From positions 1,039,591 to 1,103,590 of the forward strand of contig JAKSZT010000142.1 in assembly GCA_026826555.1 (NCBI GenBank): 64,000 nucleotides of DNA, given 5' to 3'. Each line of letters starts with the position of its first letter. Within the stretch, counting starts at the first letter, position 1. The notes under the pieces were generated by a model. The model was not told the DNA's origin. It saw only the letters and a program-made list of their open reading frames with translations, and made no database searches. Shown one piece after another: positions 47,198 through 55,849 of this stretch. This stretch comes from Tolypeutes matacus (Eukaryota; Chordata; Mammalia; Cingulata; Chlamyphoridae). The position numbers and the translations under genes were made by a program.

Positions 47198-48166
47198 CTA
47201 GTTCTTAAGAGGTTGTTTTTGACCAAATCTCAAAGTCCTAAACAGCTTTCTCAGGGCCTCCTTCATCTCCTTATTCCGGAGACTGTAGATCAATGGGTTG
47301 AAAAGTGGAGTCAACACAGAATAAAATAAAGTCACAATTTTCTGGATGCTGGCTGGATTGCCTGATGTTGGGCTCACATACATCACCATGATGGAGCCGT
47401 AGAACAGGGATACTACTGCCAGATGGGAGCCACAAGTGGAGAAAGCCTTTCTCCGGCCTTCTGCTGAGGGGACCCTCAGCACAGCTCTGACCACCAGAGT
47501 GTAGGAGCTGGTGATGAAAAGGAAGGTGGAGAAAATGAGGACCGAGTTAAAGATGGCACAGGTGACCTCAGTGGCAGGAGCTGGCACACAGGACAACTTC
47601 ATAAGGGGACCTGGGTCACATAGAAAGTGATCAATAGTATTGGGACCACAAAAAGGAAGCTGGGAGATGAGATAAACTGGAAGGAGGAAGCAGGAGAAAC
47701 CACACACCCAACAGCAGGCTCCCATTCTGATACAACACTGAGCTGTCATGATGGTGGAGTAGTGCAGGGGCCTGCAGATTGCAAGGTACCTGTCAAAGGC
47801 CATGGCAGACAATATGAAGGTCTCAGTGGTGCCCATGGAGAAGAAGAAGTAGAACTGGAGGAAGCAGCCAGGGAAAGAGATGGTGCTGGTCTCTGAGAGA
47901 AAGTTGGCTAGCATGTTGGGGACAGTGGAAGTGACATACCAGATCTCCAGGAAGGAAAAATTGGCTAACAGAATGTGCATGGGGGTGTGGAGATGGTGAT
48001 CCCACATGACAGCACAGATAATGCACAGGTTTCCAATTAGTGTCAGGGCATAGGTCACCGAGAAGAGTGAGAAGAGGAAGATCTGAATCTCCCAGGTACA
48101 AGGGAATCCAAGGAGGATGAATTCACTCACAGTGTCAGAGTGGTTATTCCCTCCTGAGTTTTTCAT
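47198..48166 (-). CDS. Olfactory receptor, OR11G-like, intact
   Basis: Odorant-binding class A GPCR expected in the cilia of olfactory sensory neurons, coupling to G-olf. The 322-residue ORF is full length for the family. It has an N-glycosylation site NHS at residues 8-10, GN in TM1, LHTPMHILLANFSFLEIWYV in TM2, MAFDRYLAICRPLHY at the end of TM3, SYTLVV in TM5, KAFSTCGSHLAVV in TM6 and [16 protein letters not shown] in TM7. Conserved extracellular cysteines are present. The 'FLEIWYVTSTVPNML' and 'SPTSGNPA' strings are typical of the OR11 family; OR11G2 seems the closest human relative, from recall rather than a search. A splice acceptor, tgtcattgcag, lies 14 nt upstream, matching the usual OR layout of a single coding exon behind a 5' UTR intron. 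Codons are uninterrupted, so it is probably functional. A broken paralogue is at 1.2-2.1 kb. Confidence 0.96.
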   Translation of the reverse strand: MKNSGGNNHSDTVSEFILLGFPCTWEIQIFLFSLFSVTYALTLIGNLCIICAVMWDHHLHTPMHILLANFSFLEIWYVTSTVPNMLANFLSETSTISFPGCFLQFYFFFSMGTTETFILSAMAFDRYLAICRPLHYSTIMTAQCCIRMGACCWVCGFSCFLLPVYLISQLPFCGPNTIDHFLCDPGPLMKLSCVPAPATEVTCAIFNSVLIFSTFLFITSSYTLVVRAVLRVPSAEGRRKAFSTCGSHLAVVSLFYGSIMVMYVSPTSGNPASIQKIVTLFYSVLTPLFNPLIYSLRNKEMKEALRKLFRTLRFGQKQPLKN

Positions 48167-48180
48167 TTTTTCTCCCCAAA

Positions 48181-48182
48181 CT
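48181..48182 (-). promoter_or_regulatory. Predicted splice acceptor AG before the OR coding exon
   Basis: On the minus strand 'gtcttgtcattgcag|tttggggag' precedes the ATG by 14 nt. This is inferred from sequence only. Confidence 0.6.
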
Positions 48183-48184
48183 GC

Positions 48185-48800
48185 AATGACAAGACATTGC
48201 CATGTTACAAAAGATGCTACAGAAAATTCCTTATTAGAATGTTCTCTGAATTTCTTAACAACTCAATAACGTAGTTTTAGACCACTGAAAGATTTTCAAC
48301 ATTCTGTTCCCCAGTATGATACTGGGAGAACGTCAGGACCCTGTGGGTGTGTTTGCTGACTACAGCATCGCTGTCATGACCACCATCGCCACTAGGATCC
48401 GTTAAACACTTGCCTTTGCTAGTGTCCTCAGCACTATATAAAACAAGGTCGTGCTATCCAGGGACTTCTGATCTAGTTTAGAAACATTAATCTGGTGTTG
48501 AAGCCTATGTAAGGACATATGGGGGGTTAAATAATTGTACAGTTCAATCTCTGAGGAAATATAGAGAAGAAAATACTGTACCAAGCAAGGGTTTGTTTAC
48601 AATTATAAACTTTAATACTATTACATGCATATTTTCAGACAGATTCCTTTCCGTGTAATATTGGGAATGTTGGAAAAGAGAAGAGGAAAATGACTTTTAA
48701 TCAAGGATTGTGTACAATAAGACCAATTCAGATATTTGTGTGTCCCTCTTATTTTTAAAGATCTCAGTGAAAGAAATTCAACAATTTTCATTGTTGATTT
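48185..48800. other. Upstream flank of the olfactory receptor
   Basis: No repeat recognised. The OR promoter should be further upstream, beyond the 5' intron; no promoter motif was identified. Confidence 0.4.
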
Positions 48801-48809
48801 CTCTCAGCA

Positions 48810-48906
48810 TTTTTTTTTTTTTTTTTACCGGGAGGTCCCGGGAATCGAACCCAGGTCCCTCCATATGGGAGACGGACGCCCAACCGTCTGAGCCACATCC
48901 GTCCCC
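48810..48906 (-). mobile_element. DAS-type SINE monomer
   Basis: Poly-T, 'accgggaggtcccgggaatcgaacccaggtccctcc' and head ending 'ccacatccgtcccc'. It is close to a perfect B box (gggttcgattcccggg in sense). Confidence 0.9.
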
Positions 48907-48917
48907 CAATAATTTAT

Positions 48918-48965
48918 TTTTATTTTTTTTATTTATTTTTTTTAACCGGGAGGTCCCGGGGATCA
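48918..48965 (-). mobile_element. 5'-truncated DAS-type SINE
   Basis: T-rich tail followed only by 'aaccgggaggtcccggggatc', so the tRNA-like head is missing. It sits directly beside the full copy. Confidence 0.8.
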
Positions 48966-49162
48966 GTATTTAATAACATATGTAATCACAATTCTCCAAA
49001 TATCTTCTTAGTTTTAAGTTAGGCCTCTTTGTAGTTTAAAATTTTATTGTTGAAGAGGAGTAAGCTTCATGTAGTATCACTTTGAATAATAATAAATAAT
49101 AAATAATAAATGAAGTTGGCAAGAATGAATGAGTTACAGAATACAAACTAACATGATTCTCT

Positions 49163-49226
49163 TTTAACTGAAATATACCCTAATGAGAGTATTCAGTTCT
49201 CACTTGAAATTTATCAGGGGATGGAA
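49163..49226 (+). repeat. 64-bp inverted repeat, right arm
   Basis: Matches the reverse complement of 43246-43309 with one mismatch. The two arms flank the intact olfactory receptor. Confidence 0.9.
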
Positions 49227-49349
49227 AAGTAACTTGCGATGGTATTCACTACATCTATTTTGGCACTTAGAGAAAAACATACACATACACAGTGCTGTAT
49301 CATTGAAAGCCCTCTGAAATTGGAATTACTTTAATTGGAGATATGTGCA

Positions 49350-50265
49350 TTGACTATTCATTCTCATTACTCTCTTTTATCTGAGACTCCTGGGCTAGAG
49401 CTTCTCCTGGCTGATCTGACATGTTTTATCAGGACCCAGTCCTCTGTTCTTTTCTCTTCCCCAGCGATACTCTCTCTGTAAGTGACCTGTCATCTAGCCC
49501 TTGACTTTAATACTATCCTATCCTTATGAGATAAAGCCGAATTTTCTATACTTAGCCTTGACGTTTGCAACGTGGATTTGTCTACCTAACTTTTTCCTGG
49601 ACATTACGTTTGATATTTAATAGGCAAATTAAACATAACATGCCAAAGACTGAGCTCTTGATTGTTCTCACACTAAACTTGCTGCTCCTTTCTTCTTCCC
49701 TGCCCAATAAATATGTCTATTTAATCAGTTGCTCAAGTCACAAACTTTAGCCACATCCATACCACTTCTCTCAATGTCCCACATCCAGATAATCAACATA
49801 TCCTCTAAGCCCCATTGTCAAACATATTCAGAATCTGACCAATTTTGACGATGCCCACCAGCTATCATCCTTATCCATACCACCATGACATTCTCACCTG
49901 GATTCTTGTAAGAGCCTCCTATGTTGTCTATCTGCTTCCATTTTTATATGCTTAGAGTCTATTTGCCACATAACAGCTACATTAGTAGTGTTGGAAAAAT
50001 CCAATCGTGTCAAACACTTGCTTTTAGTCTGTTAAACACACTTAAAATAAAACCCCAATTCTTTACCACAACCCAGATGGCCAATTTTTCTTCAAAGCAC
50101 ATATTACTGTCTGACATTGTATTATATACTCAGTATGTAACTTCTGTGTCATCCACCTGGATATAAGAAGAGGACTTTGATTTACTCACCTATGTATTCC
50201 CAGAACCAAGGACAGTGTCTGGTACATTACAGGTGCTCATTAGACATTGTCTTAATCAATGAATG
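49350..50265 (+). repeat. L2 LINE, long 3' portion
   Basis: Shows the L2 order: 'aatatgtctatttaatcagttgctcaagtc', 'accatgacattctcacctggattcttg', 'aataaaaccccaattctttacc', 'ccaaggacagtgtctggtac' and 'ggtgctcattagaca ... caatgaatgag'. Confidence 0.85.
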
Positions 50266-50269
50266 AGCC

Positions 50270-52680
50270 CTAATAGTAACCAGTCAGGAAAACAATTGCT
50301 TGTATTCAGGACAAAAAGCAAAAAAAAAAAAGAAAAAACAAAACACTGGCATCACCAGTTTGTTAAAAACGAGCAAAGCACCAAGGACTTTATTTTCATG
50401 GGGATATATCCTCACTCCAAGTAAACAGCATGATATCCATGGCCGCAGCATACTCAAGACAACTCCTACAAAGCTGCCTCTCCCTCTGAATCACTTCATC
50501 ATCTTTTATGTCCTCTTTGTTCACTGTGTCCCTCTGTGCTTTCTCATTTTCTCTGAGTCATTATTATGCATGTGTGATTACTGTTTTCTGCTGTCTTCTC
50601 TACATATCTCTTTCTTCATCTATTTGTCTATATTTTATTTTACTTTTTTAATTGAATGACTTCTTAAAAATAATATTTTGCTCTTATTTTTAAATAGATA
50701 ATTGAACTGTTTTGGATTTCTCCTTCTTAATGAAAATGTGTTTGTGGTCTGTGGCTTATATTATTTTCCTCTGTAATTAATGTGCTTTAATTGAAAAAGT
50801 TTCTTCCATTTTGCCTGATATTCAGGACCAGGAAATCTGGTATATGTCATTTGAGTAATTAATTAATAGGGTATAGAATAAAGCTGTCATTCCAAAATTT
50901 ATTCCTGGCCTGTCTGATTTTGTGGTTCAGCTAATATTTCAACTTAAATAAAATATATTTATTTTTATTAAGTATTTTTACTTATATGTTTAAAAATAAA
51001 ATACATATAACTTGAAACTTATTTTGACTGGTTCTGATTGCTGGAGGTCATGTTCTGTAGTTGAGAATCCAAACAACTGCCATCAGGAGGAAGCTATTCT
51101 AAATTAGTAAATTACTTTTTCATATGGAGAAAATAAAATGCAGGGTTACAAGAAACTAGAAGAAACAATACAAGACTTCTGAGCTGTACCTTACCCGAAG
51201 CTGTTGAGTGGGAATTAAAGAATCTGGAGAGGGAAGATTTCCAAGTTTAGTTGCTCTCTCCTGCGGGAGGCAAGTCAGCCTTGGTCTCCATTTCAGCATG
51301 AGAGAGTGTGCAGCAAAGCCAAACACTGCGATGCTCACATCCGAGCTTCAGAGGAGGCTTCTAAAGGAGGGTGCGTGTTTGAAGATAACCATTTTCATGT
51401 AAGGCAATTAGCTGGAGCCCACGCAGTGACTATGTTGCTTTAAATAGCCTGAAAAGGCGGTTACAAGCAGATACAAAGGGCACTGCTGTCTCTCCTGATT
51501 TAGGAAGGACCAATCGCACCCCTGCTTTTAAAGGACCTTGTGCAGCAAATGCATGCAGAGCCCTGGCTCTTCCGCAGCCCACGTTGGAGGAGTTTTGACC
51601 CAGAACACCCATGAGTGCGCTCAGACCTTCCACTTGAGCTACAGTCCCCAATATACTTTTTAATAAATGTGCCAAGGTTTGTTTCTGCCCCTCCTGGATT
51701 ACACAGTTTCTCCCAGTGGCTTCATCTAGGGATAACACTGAGAAACTTCTGGCCAGATCTCAGAAAGTATTTCTTTAACTGGGATCTAAACTGGTCCTGT
51801 CTCTAGGGGAAAAGGAAAAGATGATGCAACCTGGGTCTAAGCTGAAGAATAAGTTGGCCTGAAGCCTTGGATCAGGATATCAATATAAGCAGAAACATCT
51901 GTCCATATATACATATTTAAAGTGTGACATTATTTGTTCAGAATGCTTGAACTGAACAAACTGAACAACTGAAGTTAAAAATGAAGTTAACATCTAAAAT
52001 TGCTAAATTAACTTAAGAGTTTATGACAAAAATAGGCCTATATTATAGTCTTAGCTGATATGTGGACAGTAAAATATATACCATGCAATGACATTTATTC
52101 TTTTTATCAGAACATACTCTCCCAATCAGATACAGAACCAAAGAAGCAACAGCATTATTTTAATTCTTTCCTGTGTTCTAGTACAAGATTTGAGTTTCTA
52201 GAATTCACACAGAACTGTTTACACAAATTTAAAGTATTTTTTCCTTGTTCATGTCTGAAGAGGAGCTTTTTTCTCTACAAAATTTGTATTTTATAGTTTT
52301 CCTTTGAAATATGAAAGATATGGGATATCTTGAGTTATATATGCAGCTTATAAATTCTTTAAAAAAGTTATTTTTAAAAATGCCATGAATTAATAATAAT
52401 TATATGTATATATATATGTATACATATATATATACATGGCCTTGTTATACACCTATTTATTTAAGCAATATTCAAGTATATTTGTGCTTTGTATGTTTGA
52501 TTACTTTAGAACATATTTTTGCTTTCAATGAAACTGAACATCTATAAAGATTTCTCAAATATTTAATAAATGAGGCAAAACAGTTATGAAAACATAAATT
52601 GCTACTATAGCTTTTTCCTCTTTACTTCATTTTTTAAGCATTTCCTGTCAATCATGTAATTTCCTGTTATTAATGGAAGT
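50270..52680. other. Intergenic DNA with one unexplained 102-codon ORF
   Basis: No recognised gene. The ORF at 51430-51738 (minus; residues include LAHLLKSILGTVAQVEGLSA) lies in a locally GC-richer island (about 51200-51850) and has no domain I know. An AT dinucleotide-rich, quasi-palindromic stretch is at 52400-52440. Confidence 0.4.
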
Positions 52681-52687
52681 TGATAAA

Positions 52688-53378
52688 TTTTTTTGTCATC
52701 TCACCACTGCTGCTTTCTCAGCTTGTGTTGTAATAAAAACATTACAGGTTTTCTTAACACCCAGTATTTGCCCTGTTTATCATTGTAGCAGCGAAATCTG
52801 ATAGTGCTGGTATTCATCATTTCCAGTTATTTCCACTGCAGGACCACCTTATTAGCTGACTCCAAGGAATTTATTATTCTGCAGCTCTCCTTTACTCATT
52901 TCAACAGAATACAGTTTGACTTCACCATTTTCTTTTACATCTAGACGAAGGTTTAAAAGTGGCATTTGTAGTATAGCAATCTTGTCACTAAGAAGTGTAA
53001 GCTTTAATTGCCAACCAAAATCCTAAAGCTGTGCAGAGGAAATAACTATTTCTCCTAGCAGAGCCTGCTTGATTTCATCTCTCCTACTTTTCAAGCATTT
53101 CAAGATAGCTTCTTGATGAAATGTATTCACCTGATTCAACTGCTGAAATATCTCTTCATCAGATAAATTTTTATGAACTATAGCTTTGAAAAATTTGGTA
53201 ATATCTGCCAGAACATGCAGCCATTATGTTGAATCCCACACACTGTGATAATCCTGGTAGAGAGGATAAGCCTGGCCACAAATGACACCATTATTTTGTG
53301 AAGAAGCTTCAGGCCCAGCTCAACTGGCAGCTTCTGTAGCTGCCACAGGGCATCCTCTCTTCCAGCTTGATCCCTAGT
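52688..53378 (-). pseudogene. COMMD8: Processed pseudogene of COMMD8
   Basis: A COMM-domain protein copy without introns. Minus-strand reading from the right gives DALWQLQKLPVELGLKLLHKI, then in shifting frames [29 protein letters not shown] and [18 protein letters not shown], ending with the COMM-domain end and a stop at 52827-52829. The order and residues match human COMMD8 as I know it. Frameshifts after the N-terminal block and a premature TAG in the middle kill it. The lack of introns, a 3' UTR stretch beyond the stop and a short A-run in sense (52688-52694) point to retroposition. COMMD8 normally acts in the COMMD/CCDC22/CCDC93 Commander complex; this copy should have no such role. Confidence 0.88.
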
Positions 53379-53384
53379 CTGTCT

Positions 53385-54760
53385 ATATTTTTATAGCAAT
53401 GCTGCTATATTTTCCTATAAAAGAGATGAGACTTGGTTTAGGAATGAAAATGTAAATGCCAAAGGATGTAAAGACAGAATTTAATTATTGTAAAGAATTT
53501 ACAGAACTCTTTCAGAGACTTACTCCATCTATTTCCTTCTTTCCATAATTCTACACGTATTCCAGCCTCAAGTATGCTGTGGTAATGCTGAGATTTTTGG
53601 ATCAATAACTATTAGTTCTATTAGTATACTTGTCTTACTTGTTTTGTGAATTGGTCCTTTTAATCTCACTTCAGCCAGAGAAAAGTAAATTAAACATTTA
53701 AATCAACTGTATGATTGCCACAACTATTAATGTAATTTTAGAAAGTATAAATGGAAGCAGTGCATAAAACAGGGAGGGGATAATCCTTTTTGATTCTACA
53801 TAGTTCAGATATAAAGCCCTACATTAAGTCCTGGGTCTTATCATTTAAGAACTATACAGGCAAACCACAGTGAATTTCTAGGAAAACAACTCAGAAGGAA
53901 CTCAGAAGTATGGAAAATGAGAAGCAGTAGAAGGAATGGTGATGGATTTAAATTGGAGAACAAAAAACTCTCTTGGAACAAATGAAAGCGATCACTTAGT
54001 AGAAGGACTGAGTTTGTCCCATTTAACCTCCCAACTACAATATTAGGAGTAATGGGAAGAAATTATGGGCAGACACGTTTTAGCTCAATACAGAAAATAA
54101 CTTTCTAATAAAGAAACCTATCCAGTGATGGAACAAGATACCTCAGTTAGAGGCTACTGTCTATCATGTTATTTGCTCAGACATAGGCTGGGGAAGTGGT
54201 AAGGGCATTCAGTCATCAGATGCAAATTCCTTTCAACCCTGAAATCATGTGATATGCATTGAGGAAGTGTCAAGAGAATAAGAAAACCTATCCAAGTAAC
54301 TTCAATGACACAAAAAGGTGTTCTGAAAAATATTGAGGTTGATGAGGTCTTCTCACTAACACTGGTAAAAATGAATAGTATTTTCCAAGGGCTACAAGGC
54401 ATAGGGAAAAAGGAAAGGAAGAGCTGGACTGTAACTAAGTCAGCCAAGTCCTAGAGTTATACCATGGGACTCTAAATAGCCCAACTCTATTAACTGGAGA
54501 AATTAATATTTTATTTAGAAAAAATAAGTGTTGAAATCTTCCATGTTCAGAGCTAAAATATGAGTGGTTCCAAGGATGGTTCTGCAAGGATGGTTTCTGA
54601 AATGGACAGAATTATTTTGTGGTGGCTTTTTCCTTTTTCTGCATATTTTCCAGATTTCAGCATCCATACTTTCTCCCAAGCACCCATTGCTGCCACAATC
54701 ACAAAGTAGAGAATTAGTTGAACTAGTTTATACTAAAGGTGTTGATTTTCGAAAGAACAT
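53385..54760. other. Intergenic DNA
   Basis: No gene recognised. The ORF at 54169-54447 has no family motif. Confidence 0.45.
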
Positions 54761-54764
54761 TAAT

Positions 54765-55160
54765 TTTATTTTTATCATTATAAAAGTAAAGTTTATTTTA
54801 GAACAATTGAATAACACATAAAAATGTGAGAAGAAATTTAAGACATCCATAATCTCATTTCTAAGGCCATTTCTTGTTTAAATTTCTAGTCTTCTCTTTA
54901 TATATTTCATATATTAGATAGATATGAAAAATTTCAAAATTGTAATCATCATACATAGTGTGTAAATATTTTTGTTTAGTATTAAGTCTTTCCCCATAAC
55001 ACTAAATTTGATTCTTAAAGGCTGTCTGATATTTTATTTTTATGTAAATTTTCTGAGAGTCTGTGTTTTGTTTCTTCAGAAAAAAATTCTTAGAAATAGA
55101 CCATATGTGTATGTGTTTTTGACATTTACATGCTTGCCTGTTTTAACTTTGTAGCATGGT
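54765..55160 (-). repeat. Old L1M 3' fragment
   Basis: 'tcattataaaagtaaagtttattttag ... acatccataatctcatttctaag ... aaattgtaatcatcatacatagtg ... taaaggctgtctgat' is the usual antisense order of an old L1 3' region. Confidence 0.6.
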
Positions 55161-55184
55161 AAGTTATCACTGGTTAGAGGTAAC

Positions 55185-55395
55185 TGAAAGACAGTAGAGT
55201 AGAGAGCATTGAGTACTGGATTTTAACTCAGAGGAACTGGGGCCAGATCCGAATTTTGTGCCCCATGATAAATAACTTAACTTCTATGTGTTTAGGTTCC
55301 CATGTGTAATATAGATCAAAAGTATTGTTCCCACTTATATAATATTGTTCTTGTGAGAAAGAACCTCATGAGTTAGGGAAGCTCTTCAAATTTGT
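55185..55395 (+). repeat. MIR SINE
   Basis: 'gacagtagagtagagagcattgagtactgga ... ataaataacttaacttctatgtg ... tgttcttgtgagaaag' follows the MIR core in plus orientation, but is eroded. Confidence 0.65.
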
Positions 55396-55544
55396 TGGCT
55401 ATTTGATGAATTGCAAGCATGGTTTCAATTTAGTTTGGGGAAACTGACAAATAGCTTATCGATTTTTGTCCCATTCCTCTGAAATAAAGTAGATTATTTA
55501 CCAAATTCAAGTAAATATATTGATTTCAGCAGAGGCAAAATGAA

Positions 55545-55550
55545 TTTATT
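55545..55550 (-). terminator. Candidate polyadenylation signal for the TLR gene
   Basis: AATAAA on the minus strand, about 300 nt beyond the stop codon. It is the first canonical hexamer I see. Use is not shown. Confidence 0.4.
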
Positions 55551-55849
55551 TTGAAAAATGCAGATGTGATTGTGTGCTTTCTTAGAGCATACCTTGTGTG
55601 TGTGTGGGAGGGCTAGCAGGTATCAGGACTATTTTCTGAATGAATACCTTGTTTGTCTCCAAGTGTTTTCAAATATGTTATCCCACTGGGATTTGGTTTC
55701 TTTATCTGTGTTATTTTTAGTGGGGAACCTGATTTGAACCATGTGCTGCTTACAGATCCCTTTTGTGAGCCTGCCCTCTAGTGATGGGATGGCGATGCAG
55801 TGCCTGCTGGGAGTTATTCCCGCATGGCTGAATACCTTCTTTATAGCTC

